From the NCBI GenBank assembly GCA_023394615.1, contig JAEXAI010000010.1:62001-126000 (forward strand): DNA of 64,000 nt. Reading direction: 5' to 3'. The position numbers were made by a program, and so were the translations under genes. This document shows, in pieces, positions 1-8,160 of this stretch. The notes under the pieces were generated by a model. That model saw only the letters and a list, made by a program, of their open reading frames with translations, was not told where the DNA came from and did not search any database. Numbering within the stretch: the stretch's first letter is position 1; each line of letters starts with the position of its first letter. This DNA comes from Actinomycetes bacterium (GTDB lineage: Bacteria > Actinomycetota > Coriobacteriia > Coriobacteriales > Eggerthellaceae).

Positions 1-29
1 AGCGCAACGAGTGCGGTTTGCGTTGCCAC

Positions 30-1181
30 CTATGCTGTCTGTGTCGTTTGAGCAGTCTGCGTCAGCATGACCGCCATGTTTCCTCTTGTGCTGAAGGCGC
101 GTTCGAACGCTTTGCGCGAATAGGTGACGATGCCTTCAAGCGGATCGGCCATGGTCACGGTTTTGGAGTTGTAGCCGATAATCGTCATGGCGTGGTCATT
201 GGTGGATGCTTGGATAAGGTCGCCGTCTTCGGTGAACCATTCATCTGACACACTGCGCGACTTCATTGCGATAGTGACCCAGACGGTCACCGGATCACCG
301 TCTGCCACATGTTGGTATAGCTCGCCGGTCGAGATGCCGGTCAAATCAACCGCCTGCAGCGTGCTGTTGTTGGTTGTCAGGTATTCGTTCAGCGCGTTCA
401 CGACTGGGGTCGTATTGCAGAACCATCCGCTTTCGCTTGCGGTATCGCCGATAAAGAATTCGTTAGGGTCCGGCCCGTATTGTGTGCCGTTTTCATAGTA
501 CAAATCGATGGTGTCGGTTTGCGCCAAGTATTCGTTTAAGTCGACGTTGCTGGCGCTGAAGCCGTAGTAATCGAGCATTATCGTAGCGGCTGTGATCTCG
601 CAGCCGGTAGGCAAATCCGGTTCCTGATCAATCCAAGTGACATCGAGGTCAGATGCGCTGGTAGGGGCGGATGTGGATGCGAGCGCCACGCCTGCGTCAT
701 CGGCAATCTCGTCGGTGATATCTTCGATGCTGCCGTTTTCGTTTGCGAGCGCGATTATGCTAAACGCGACCGTCATTGCCAGCACGACCAAGGTGAGCCG
801 TCGCCTGAACGCCGTTGCGAACAACGAGGATATAACGTTGGATGCGGCGCTGCTCATGGATGCAGCGCTGTTGGCGAAACCGTTCGTGCGTTTGCGCGCA
901 TGGCTGTGCATTTTTCCAGAGGTATTTTGGTAGTCGTTGCGAGGCTTGTTGGCATATCTCCTGTCAATGCTTGCCCTTGAACCTGACATCTGGTGCTCTG
1001 CGGTGTTTCGCTCTGATGTGTTTGCTCTTGTTTCATCAGCTATGGCGGCCAGACGGGCGTCTTGGCGAGAATAGTCGAAGTCACGGCAGGAGTTTTCCTC
1101 TTGCCGACGATTCTGTTGGCGAATGGTGCGTTTCATGCGATCGTTTCTGCCATTTGCATGAAAGAGGGGCGTTTGCGACAT
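30..1181 (-). CDS. Membrane-anchored C39-like cysteine peptidase
   Basis: The 383-residue protein has a basic, probably disordered N-terminus (1-125), one membrane helix (about 126-147) and an exported C-terminal domain. That domain carries the C39_2-type motif PTGCEITAATIML with Cys194 as likely nucleophile, and a later NDHAMTIIGY motif with His330 followed by a D-P pair (ADPLEG), matching the Cys/His/Asp order of papain-like C39_2 peptidases. This family is usually a stand-alone surface or secreted hydrolase, not an ABC exporter domain, and no transporter lies beside it here. A second in-frame Met lies 15 codons in (MKRTIRQQ), so the true start is uncertain. The substrate is unknown. The fold is fairly sure; the role is not. 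Confidence 0.75.
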   Translation of the reverse strand: MSQTPLFHANGRNDRMKRTIRQQNRRQEENSCRDFDYSRQDARLAAIADETRANTSERNTAEHQMSGSRASIDRRYANKPRNDYQNTSGKMHSHARKRTNGFANSAASMSSAASNVISSLFATAFRRRLTLVVLAMTVAFSIIALANENGSIEDITDEIADDAGVALASTSAPTSASDLDVTWIDQEPDLPTGCEITAATIMLDYYGFSASNVDLNEYLAQTDTIDLYYENGTQYGPDPNEFFIGDTASESGWFCNTTPVVNALNEYLTTNNSTLQAVDLTGISTGELYQHVADGDPVTVWVTIAMKSRSVSDEWFTEDGDLIQASTNDHAMTIIGYNSKTVTMADPLEGIVTYSRKAFERAFSTRGNMAVMLTQTAQTTQTA

Positions 1182-1442
1182 AATTGTCTGCTCCGTTTCT
1201 TCTTTCGGTCAGCATGTATTGAAACATATCATTCTGAAAGCAAGCTTAAAATCGTGTGGGCGATTTGTGCTCTTCCGCTGCACGGTGCCTACGGAATCGC
1301 ACGATCGAATTTCACCAAAAGGATTTTCGCTGCGCTCACTTAGGAGCGCACTACGTCTTTCTATGCAGAACCAGAATAGCAGCATGACGGCGTCTTCGCG
1401 CCGCTCCTATGCACCGATTTTTACCGCAAAATATGATTTCCG

Positions 1443-1639
1443 GATTTCAAAACTAAAAAACGGCGACCAATCGAAGCATTGTGAAAAAATGTGACTTATA
1501 GTCAAATTTAGAAAACCACGAACGCTTGAGAAGACTAAGCGCCACTGCATAACCGCAGGTCACAAAAAATCTTAGCGGGAGATGAGGAGCGGTGCGTCAC
1601 AATGCTTCGATTGGTCGCCACTTTTCTGTTTCAGAATCG
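1443..1639. repeat. Inverted-repeat pair A
   Basis: The arms at 1462-1484 and 1597-1619 are perfect 23-bp inverted copies that begin GGCGACCAATCGAAGC. Similarity extends outward imperfectly to about 1443 and 1639. Read tail to tail, both arms encode the same peptide remnant (GDQSKHC, preceded by KLKN or KQKS). This suggests two decayed copies of one dispersed element, not a simple terminator. The loop is about 110 bases. Confidence 0.7.
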
Positions 1640-1650
1640 CAAAATGTGCT

Positions 1651-1765
1651 GAAACCCTGCCCCGCAACCGAGATGACTGCCCCGCGGATGGGATGACTGC
1701 TCTGGGACCGAGATGACTGCCCCGCGGTTGGGATGACTGCCCCGCAGCCGAGATGACTGCCTCGT
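1651..1765. repeat. 20-bp minisatellite, about five units
   Basis: The core GATGACTGC recurs at exact 20-bp steps (ending at 1680, 1700, 1720, 1740 and 1760), with spacers of the type CCCGCGGTTG. There is no gene in it. The array directly follows inverted-repeat pair A. Confidence 0.8.
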
Positions 1766-2161
1766 TCCCGTGCTGAGGCATCGGTCTTGGGAAGGCAGCT
1801 CGAATCGCAATCAACAATCAGCAACAGAATCAGGATTTTCGCCGCATAAGGAGCCTAGAAGCTTGCGTACGATTGTTTGAGGCGATAGGATGCTGGTAGA
1901 GAAAAACGGCACGGTGCATTTTCCATTCTGCAGGAGAGTGCGAAACCGCAAGCCGTAAGCGCAAGCGAGTGTTTCTGCCAACGTTCGCGAATCGCGCATC
2001 TCGCGTAAGGGTCGGCCTGCGTGCCGCCCTCTTTCCTGTCCTTTCTGCATAAACTAACGAATAGATTGCGTATGTGCGCAGTTTATATCTATGCCGATCT
2101 CGCCGTTTTAGCGAGATCGTTGCGCACGAGTATGCAATCGCAAAGCCTTGGGAGGGCAAAC

Positions 2162-3439
2162 ATGACCGATCGACACGAGTTATGGAACAGCTTGGGAATG
2201 AATCTGGAAGCGCATGACAATCTGTGCGCCGCGCTGCCGGCAGCTTTCGGCGACGTGTTCCTATCGCAGCAGAACAGGCCGGATGCGATGGTGTACTGGG
2301 ATGCCATCGCCGCTGATATTCACGGAATCCGCCCCGCTGAACTGGTAGAACAGCAAAAGTTGGGCCGCAAGGTATTCGGGACGTTTTGCGTATACGTGCC
2401 CGACGAGGTGGTTATCGCTTGCAATGGCATCGTCACGGGCTTATGTGGTGGATCGCAATTCTGGGTACCCGAAGGCGAAAAGGCCTTACCTACCGATGTG
2501 TGTCCGCTTATTAAAGCATCCGTGGGCGCGCGTTTGGGTCGTACATGTCCGTATTTCCGCATCGCTGACATGTATGTGGGCGAGACCACGTGCGATGGCA
2601 AAAAGAAGGCCTATGAGATACTGGCCGAAGATGTGCCCATGTATGTGATGGACATACCGCAGATGAAACGCGACAAGGACTATGACGCCTGGACGTCAGA
2701 AATCGCAGAATTCGCGAAGAAAACCGAGGAGTTCACCGGCGTGCAGCTGACACCTGAAGCCCTGGCAAAGGCCATTCGCATCGTGAATGACAAACGTTGC
2801 GCCCTGTCCCGCGTATACGAAGCCCGCAAGGCGACGGACGTTGTGCCTATCAGCGGTGCTGATACGCTGCTGATGATGCAGATTGCATTCTTCGACGACC
2901 CCGAGCGCTGTGCGGAAAAGGCGAACGGTCTTGCTGATGAGCTGGAAAAACGTGTGGCCGACGGCGTGAGCGTGTTTCCGGCGGGCACCAAGCGCCTGCT
3001 TTTAACGGGCACGCCTTTAGCGGTGCCGAACTGGAAATTGCATCATGTTATCGAGACCAGCGGGGCGGCTGTCGTCTGCGAGGAAATGTGCACGGGCACG
3101 CGCTATTTCGAAAACCTGGTCGATGAGACGCAGACGACGCTAGACGGTCAGTTCAAGGCGCTTTCCGATCGCTACATGAAGAATAACTGCGCATGTTTTA
3201 CCCCGAACACTGCACGTATAGACGATGTGATTCGCCTCGCGCGCGAATACGACGTGGACGGCATTATCAACACAAACTTGAAATTCTGCACCACGTACAA
3301 AGTGGAGGCACCTGCTTTGGAAGAAGCGCTAGAAGAGGCAGGATTTCCCGTGCTCGACATCGAAACGGACTACACCGATAACGATGTGGAGCAACTGCGC
3401 ACCCGTATTGGCGCGTTTGTTGAAATGTTGAACGAGTAG
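2162..3439 (+). CDS. Double-cubane-cluster anaerobic reductase (2-hydroxyacyl-CoA dehydratase family)
   Basis: A 425-residue cytoplasmic protein of the HgdB/BcrC fold. Landmarks include DVCPLIKASVG, CPYFRIAD, GETTCDGKKKAYE, a GTPLAVPNWKLHHVIE block, CEEMCTGTRYF and a C-terminal FCTTY. In this family conserved cysteines bind a [4Fe-4S] or a double-cubane [8Fe-9S] cluster. The CDGKKK and CTGTRYF blocks fit the double-cubane group (E. coli YjiM is a relative). An ATP-driven activator feeds it low-potential electrons, and that partner lies at 6073. The natural substrate is unknown; characterised members reduce small molecules such as acetylene and hydrazine. The start at 2162 has a GGGAGGG ribosome site; an upstream extension to 2021 is open but unlikely. 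First gene of the selenium operon. Confidence 0.85.
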   Translation: MTDRHELWNSLGMNLEAHDNLCAALPAAFGDVFLSQQNRPDAMVYWDAIAADIHGIRPAELVEQQKLGRKVFGTFCVYVPDEVVIACNGIVTGLCGGSQFWVPEGEKALPTDVCPLIKASVGARLGRTCPYFRIADMYVGETTCDGKKKAYEILAEDVPMYVMDIPQMKRDKDYDAWTSEIAEFAKKTEEFTGVQLTPEALAKAIRIVNDKRCALSRVYEARKATDVVPISGADTLLMMQIAFFDDPERCAEKANGLADELEKRVADGVSVFPAGTKRLLLTGTPLAVPNWKLHHVIETSGAAVVCEEMCTGTRYFENLVDETQTTLDGQFKALSDRYMKNNCACFTPNTARIDDVIRLAREYDVDGIINTNLKFCTTYKVEAPALEEALEEAGFPVLDIETDYTDNDVEQLRTRIGAFVEMLNE

Positions 3440-3459
3440 GAAGGGCGGCGAAGCGCGAC

Positions 3460-3735
3460 ATGGCTGGCTTGGAAACAAATCCAACCGATTGCTACGTGCT
3501 GTTCTCGAGCCACACCGATGCGCTCGCTTTGCTCGAGGCCTTGCGCGCGGCGAATGTTGCCGCGCGCGTCTCACCTACCCCGCGTGCTGCGCGAGCATCG
3601 TGCGGAGTGGCGCTGCTGATACCCTGTGATATGCAAGAGCGCGCCGCAGGGTTGGCGCTAAAGATCGGTGTGAAGCTTGACGGCATCGTGGAGCTGCCGC
3701 GCCAGATAGACCCACTGCGCGACAAGTATTGCTGA
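3460..3735 (+). CDS. Se/S-carrier-like protein, DUF3343 family (first copy)
   Basis: A 91-residue protein starting 20 bases after the reductase gene. The pattern CYVLFSSHTDALALLEAL, a central ASCGVALLIP with one conserved Cys, and an ending in YC are typical of DUF3343 (Pfam name: putative Se/S carrier-like). The N-terminal half of the fold follows the ferredoxin-like 'substrate-swapping' domain of this family. Members cluster with yedF and csd-type desulfurases, and a role in carrying persulfide or selenium is proposed but, as far as I know, unproven. A second family member lies at 5833, so the operon has two of them. Confidence 0.8.
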   Translation: MAGLETNPTDCYVLFSSHTDALALLEALRAANVAARVSPTPRAARASCGVALLIPCDMQERAAGLALKIGVKLDGIVELPRQIDPLRDKYC

Positions 3736-3840
3736 TGCGACCGCGTGGTATTGTGGGGTAACTCAAATCTATGGAATTGCGTTGCTGCGCGATTGGGTGC
3801 TTTCGATGGAAGTGCTGCTGATACAGAAAGAAGGAAGATT

Positions 3841-4455
3841 ATGGAAAAGCAAGTAGATGCACGCGGGGATGCTTGCCCGTTACCTGTGGTAAAGGCCAAG
3901 CGCGCGTTAAATGAAATCGATGAAGGCACGTTGGACGTGTTGGTGGACAACGAAACCGCTGTGCACAACTTGGAAAAGCTGGCCGAAAAGCTGAAATGCG
4001 ATGTGTCGCATGAACAGTCAGCTGAAAACGAGTATGCCGTGCATTTCACGAAAATCGCTGTGCAGGCCGATGTGGTGCCGGTTGATGACGTATGTCCTGC
4101 AGTAAACGGCGGCGATGGCGAAAACGCCGTTGTGGTCATATCATCTGCGACTATGGGTGAAGGAAGCGATGAGCTCGGCGCAACGCTGATGAAAGGTTTC
4201 ATCTTCGCTCTGACCCAACAAGACGTGCTGCCCAAGACCGTTCTTCTGTATAACGGTGGCGTGCATCTTTCGTGCGAAGGCTCGCCTGCGCTAGCCGACT
4301 TACGTGCGTTGCAGAGCACTGGAGTTTCCATCATGAGCTGCGGAACCTGTCTGAATTTCTATGGTCTGACCGAAAAACTGGCTGTGGGTGAAGTCACCAA
4401 TATGTACGTGATTGCGGAAACCCAGCTGCAAGCCAGTGTGGTTGTACGACCGTAA
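3841..4455 (+). CDS. yedF: Selenium-metabolism protein YedF
   Basis: A 204-residue two-domain protein. The N-terminal TusA-like domain has the DARGDACPLPVVKAKRAL box with the reactive Cys at residue 12. The C-terminal half is DsrE/YchN-like with NGGVHL and a late SCGTCLNFYG box with two cysteines. This architecture defines the selenium-associated YedF family, which tracks with selD in genomes. The start at 3841 has an AGAAGGAAG site; an in-frame extension to 3745 has none. It probably takes sulfur or selenium from the desulfurase at 4630 and passes it on (inference from context). Confidence 0.88.
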   Translation: MEKQVDARGDACPLPVVKAKRALNEIDEGTLDVLVDNETAVHNLEKLAEKLKCDVSHEQSAENEYAVHFTKIAVQADVVPVDDVCPAVNGGDGENAVVVISSATMGEGSDELGATLMKGFIFALTQQDVLPKTVLLYNGGVHLSCEGSPALADLRALQSTGVSIMSCGTCLNFYGLTEKLAVGEVTNMYVIAETQLQASVVVRP

Positions 4456-4476
4456 GTGCCTCGGCGTGAGAGATGG

Positions 4477-4581
4477 CGCGCGCGATGACGGATTCGTGTC
4501 AACTCTCCTGTGGCGCGCGATGACGGATTCGTGTCAGCGCTCTTGTGGCGCGCGATGACGGATTCGAGTCAGCGCTCCCGT
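4477..4581. repeat. 35-bp tandem repeat inside the operon
   Basis: Three copies (about 4477-4511, 4512-4546 and 4547-4581) of a unit starting GGCGCGCGATGACGGATTCG. The first copy differs most. They fill the yedF-csd gap and end about 48 bases before the csd start codon. Confidence 0.85.
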
Positions 4582-4629
4582 GCTACCTTTCGTGCACCCA
4601 ATCGTTTCAGCAAGAAAAAGGACCAACCT

Positions 4630-5781
4630 ATGATTTATTTCGATAATGCGGCGACGACGCGCATGAAGCCAGCGCAGGTGGCTCGTGCCGTGGCGGATGC
4701 AATAGGCGACTTCGGCGGTGTGGGCCGAGGTGTGCATGAGGCATCGCTGGATGCTGGGATGACGGTATACCACGCTCGCACCACGGCAGCCGAGCTTTTC
4801 GGTGCGCCCTCGCCTTCGCGCGTGTCGTTTACCTGCAATGTCACCGAGTCCTTAAACATCGTCATTGCTGGCCTTCTGCATGCGGGCGACCATGCGATTA
4901 CCACGGCGGCCTCGCATAATTCGGTCCTACGCCCGCTGTATCGCAAACAGGATGAAGAGGGTGTCGAACTGTCGATTCTGCCTGTAGCGTCTGATGCGTC
5001 CATCGATTATGTTGCTTTCGATGAACTGTTTCGCCCAAACACAAAGGTGGTTGTGATTACCCATGCGTCGAATTTGACGGGAGATGTGTATGATATCGCC
5101 CGCATGGCGCGCATATGCCATGAACATGATGCTCTGCTGGTGGTGGATGCTGCGCAAACGGCGGGTGCGTATCCCATCAATATGGCGACCAGCGGTATTG
5201 ATGTGCTGTGTTTCACCGGCCACAAAAGCCTGTTCGGGCCGCAGGGCACTGGTGGCTTATGCGTGCGCGAAGGTCTGGAGATTTCGCCGTTTAAGGTGGG
5301 CGGCACGGGCTTTCACAGCTACGATCGCAGACATCCCAATCGCATGCCCGAAAGTCTGGAGGCCGGTACGATGAACGCGCACGGCATAGCGGGTCTGCTG
5401 GCGGGCATGCGCTACATCCAAGATACAGGAATCGACGTCATCAAGGCCGAAACCGATGCGTTGACCAACAGGTTCGAAGTCGGTGTGCGGGATTTGCCAG
5501 ACGTGCGCCTGTACGGTGGGCATGCTGGCATATCTCGTACGGGTATTGTGGTCCTGAACGTGGGCGACGTGGATTCTGCGGAAGTGGCAGATGTTCTGTC
5601 CAACGAATTCGGCATCTGTACGCGAGCCGGAGCGCACTGCGCACCGCTTATGCACGAGGCATTGGGCACCGACCGCCAAGGTGCGGTGCGATTCAGCTTC
5701 AGCCATTTCAACACGGCTGCGGAAATAGATGCGGGTATCGATGCCATGCGGGCCATCGCTGAAGATGTGCGCTCGGAATAA
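4630..5781 (+). CDS. Class V aminotransferase / cysteine desulfurase-like, selenium-cluster type
   Basis: A 383-residue PLP enzyme of fold type I. YFDNAATT opens the protein, SHNSVLRP and DAAQTAG follow, and the Schiff-base Lys is K199 in FTGHKSLFGPQG. The catalytic-loop Cys is C337 in TRAGAHCAPLMH, so it can form a persulfide or release selenium from selenocysteine. The group is the EF2568-like desulfurase subfamily, which co-occurs with yedF, DUF3343 and selD. A plausible job is to supply S or Se to YedF or to SelD. The start at 4630 is the first Met of the conserved fold. Frames further upstream run through the 35-bp repeats and are unlikely to be translated. Confidence 0.87.
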   Translation: MIYFDNAATTRMKPAQVARAVADAIGDFGGVGRGVHEASLDAGMTVYHARTTAAELFGAPSPSRVSFTCNVTESLNIVIAGLLHAGDHAITTAASHNSVLRPLYRKQDEEGVELSILPVASDASIDYVAFDELFRPNTKVVVITHASNLTGDVYDIARMARICHEHDALLVVDAAQTAGAYPINMATSGIDVLCFTGHKSLFGPQGTGGLCVREGLEISPFKVGGTGFHSYDRRHPNRMPESLEAGTMNAHGIAGLLAGMRYIQDTGIDVIKAETDALTNRFEVGVRDLPDVRLYGGHAGISRTGIVVLNVGDVDSAEVADVLSNEFGICTRAGAHCAPLMHEALGTDRQGAVRFSFSHFNTAAEIDAGIDAMRAIAEDVRSE

Positions 5782-5832
5782 TGTGAAAGCGTGTAATCGG
5801 AATACCGGAAAACCCTGCGGAAAGGAAGATTC

Positions 5833-6072
5833 ATGCGACGCAAAACGATGAAAACGGTCCTGACGTTCGCCAGCACGGCCGATGCTATGCATATGGAATC
5901 GACTGCTGCCAAAACAGGCATCCCCGGCAGGATTATCCCGGTGCCGTCGCAGATATCGGCAGGTTGCGGGCTTGCTTGGTGTGCGGATATGTCGCAGCGC
6001 CAAGAGCTGCTGAATGCGCTTCGCGCACACTCGTTGGCATTCGAAGGCGTATTCGAAGTGGAGATGTATTAG
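5833..6072 (+). CDS. Se/S-carrier-like protein, DUF3343 family (second copy)
   Basis: A 79-residue protein with the family layout: an opening strand VLTFASTADAMHMES, then IPVPSQISAGCGLAWCAD with two cysteines four residues apart, and a short acidic end. It differs from the first copy (3460) by this CGLAWC element, so the two may have separate partners. AAGGAAG lies 7-12 bases before the ATG. Its stop codon directly abuts the ATG of the activator gene, which implies tight translational coupling. Confidence 0.78.
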   Translation: MRRKTMKTVLTFASTADAMHMESTAAKTGIPGRIIPVPSQISAGCGLAWCADMSQRQELLNALRAHSLAFEGVFEVEMY

Positions 6073-6885
6073 ATGGAAATCACTGTGGACAATCCGATTG
6101 CAAAAACCTCGAGTGCGCCGGGCGCTGCATCAAAGGATTACAGCATCGGCATCGATATCGGCTCAACAGCCACAAAAGCCGTTGTGATGAAAAACGGCCA
6201 AATGGCGGAAGCGTTTGTGGTGCCCACGGGATTCAGCAGCGTTGACGCTTCATCGCGCGTGGCAGAACAATTGGCTAAGCTGGGATATCCCGCCGAAGAA
6301 TGTGCAATCGGCGCGACGGGCTACGGGCGCGTGGCCGTTCCCTTTGCCACCAAGACCATCACCGAAATCACCTGTCATGGACGTGGCGCCCATTACATTT
6401 TCAACGATGATGGCATCGTCGTCGACGTGGGCGGCCAGGATACGAAAGTAATAGACCTGCGTGCGGGGCGCGTGCGCAAGTTCGTCATGAATGACAAATG
6501 CTCGGCTGGCACGGGGAAATTCCTCGAAATCATGGCCAATCGCATGGGCGTGTCACAAGAGCGCCTCTCGCAGCTGGCGCGCGATGGTCGCCCCACTACC
6601 ATTTCCAGTATGTGTACCGTGTTCGCTGAATCGGAAGTGATATCGCTTATCGGCAAAGGCGAGCCGTTGGAAAACATTGCCAATGGAGTCGTGGAATCGG
6701 TGATATCGAAGGTGTGCACGCTCGCATCTCAGATGAGCGCTCAGAACTACTTCCTCACCGGCGGCCTGTGCGAGAACGATTACGTGGTCGAGCGCTTGGG
6801 GGAGCGCCTGGGCGCGCCAGTGAGGACCGAGCCGAGCGCGCGATACGCCGGCGCGATAGGAGCGGCTATTCTCTCCGCAATCTGA
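6073..6885 (+). CDS. 2-hydroxyacyl-CoA dehydratase-type activator ATPase (BadF/BadG/HgdC family)
   Basis: A 270-residue ASKHA-fold ATPase. Seen in order: GIDIGSTATKAVVM (phosphate 1), GATGYGR, VDVGGQDTKVIDL (phosphate 2), NDKCSAGTGKFLE with C143, C181 in SSMCTVFAESE, and GGLCEN near the end. In the family these two cysteines from each subunit of a dimer hold one shared [4Fe-4S] cluster. ATP hydrolysis then pushes an electron into the dehydratase or double-cubane partner, almost certainly the protein at 2162. Length is normal. It ends the operon; 136 bases separate it from the permease gene. Confidence 0.9.
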   Translation: MEITVDNPIAKTSSAPGAASKDYSIGIDIGSTATKAVVMKNGQMAEAFVVPTGFSSVDASSRVAEQLAKLGYPAEECAIGATGYGRVAVPFATKTITEITCHGRGAHYIFNDDGIVVDVGGQDTKVIDLRAGRVRKFVMNDKCSAGTGKFLEIMANRMGVSQERLSQLARDGRPTTISSMCTVFAESEVISLIGKGEPLENIANGVVESVISKVCTLASQMSAQNYFLTGGLCENDYVVERLGERLGAPVRTEPSARYAGAIGAAILSAI

Positions 6886-7021
6886 TGCTTGGCACCAGCC
6901 TGCCTTTATGCCTATGCTTTTTGCGGTAGAATTCGGCGTGAAGCGCAGCACGTAGGTTGCGGATTGCAAACCGCGAATAGCCGCTGCGGACTGAATTAGA
7001 CCAGACTCGAGGGGAAGCGTC

Positions 7022-8158
7022 GTGGATAAGAAACTGACGGTATTCCAAGCGGCATGCATCATCACCGGCTACGGCGTGGGTAGCGGCATCATGACGCTGC
7101 CCTATCTTATCACGCGTGCGGGAACCATCTGGTCTTTCGTTATTCTGGCGGCGGCATTTTTCTTTAGCTACTGCATGCATATGATGCTGGCCGAGCTTGC
7201 TATGGGCAGTGGGCAGGGCGTGCAGGTTGTATCGGTGTTCCGTACGTTTCTGTTTCGGGGCAAACACGGCAACATATTCGTGATGGCCCTATTCGTGCTG
7301 ACTGCGTTGGTGCTCATCACGAATCTTGCCGCCTACATTGCCGGAGGGGCTGAGGTGCTGGAAGCAGCTGGTCTTTCCCCGCTTGTGGCGAAGCTTGTCT
7401 TCTACGTGGTAGCGGCCGCGGTTGTGTTCTTCGGGCTGAAAGTGTTGGGCATCAGCGAGACGTTTACGATTATTGCCATCGTGATTATCATTGCGGTCTT
7501 GGCCGCAGCATCGCTGTTCAACTGGAACAACTCCATTATGTATCCGAGCGGTAGCGCTCCCGAGATCTTGGCTTTCTTCGGTATGGCCATGTTTTCCTTC
7601 GTTGCGTTTTTCAGCGTGCCGCAAGCAGTGGAAGGCCTAGAAGGCGATCCTGCCAAGATTCGCAGTGCAATACTTCTGGGGCTAGGTATGAACCTCGTTT
7701 TCATTGTGGTGATTGCAGTGTGCTCTCTGGCGAGCTCGGCCACGATTACGGAAATTGCCATTTTAGGATGGTCGGAGGGCATCGGGCTTTGGGCGCAGGT
7801 GCTGGGCTCGGTGTTCACCATCTTGGCGATGCTTACCACGTACTGGTCGCTTTCTCTGGCGCTCTCCGACATCATAGAAGAGCAGCTGAAATGGAATCGG
7901 CGTTTGTGTTGGCTTATCGCCACACTGCCTTCATTTATCCTAGTGCTGCTGGGGCTGGCCAGCTTTCTTAGTTTTATGCGAACGGCCGGTGGGCTGATTG
8001 CCATACTCATCGCCGTTTTGGTTGTGCCTGCGTATCGCAGATGCCGCAGGGAAAAAGGAGCGCTGTTGCTGCCTGAGGCCCTGGGGTCCACCCCCATGCA
8101 GGCTATCGTGCTGTGCGCGTTCATCCTGATGGCCGTCGGAAGCTTGGTGAGCATTTGA
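7022..8158 (+). CDS. Amino acid/aromatic permease-like membrane protein
   Basis: A 378-residue integral membrane protein with about ten to eleven hydrophobic helices and a short basic loop near the C-terminus. The start TGYGVGSGIMTLPYL is the unwound first helix typical of APC-superfamily amino acid permeases (AAAP or tryptophan/tyrosine type). The start is GTG with GAGGGGAAG upstream. Only 2 bases separate its stop from the amidohydrolase gene, so the two form an operon: import of an amino acid or small amide, then its hydrolysis (inference). The exact substrate cannot be read. Confidence 0.75.
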   Translation: MDKKLTVFQAACIITGYGVGSGIMTLPYLITRAGTIWSFVILAAAFFFSYCMHMMLAELAMGSGQGVQVVSVFRTFLFRGKHGNIFVMALFVLTALVLITNLAAYIAGGAEVLEAAGLSPLVAKLVFYVVAAAVVFFGLKVLGISETFTIIAIVIIIAVLAAASLFNWNNSIMYPSGSAPEILAFFGMAMFSFVAFFSVPQAVEGLEGDPAKIRSAILLGLGMNLVFIVVIAVCSLASSATITEIAILGWSEGIGLWAQVLGSVFTILAMLTTYWSLSLALSDIIEEQLKWNRRLCWLIATLPSFILVLLGLASFLSFMRTAGGLIAILIAVLVVPAYRRCRREKGALLLPEALGSTPMQAIVLCAFILMAVGSLVSI

Positions 8159-8160
8159 GC

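Larger units (their letters stand above)
1182..2161. other. Gene-poor gap with repeats
   Basis: About 980 bases with no convincing gene on either strand. The short frames here lack homology-like features and ribosome sites. The gap holds an inverted-repeat pair (1443-1639) and a 20-bp minisatellite (1651-1765), described separately. The promoter of the double-cubane reductase gene must lie near its right end. Confidence 0.6.

Noticed and set aside
1651..1765. CRISPR array
   Set aside because: Spacers are not unique and the units are only 20 bp; no cas genes are nearby. The same holds for the arrays at 4477, 9763 and 11795.
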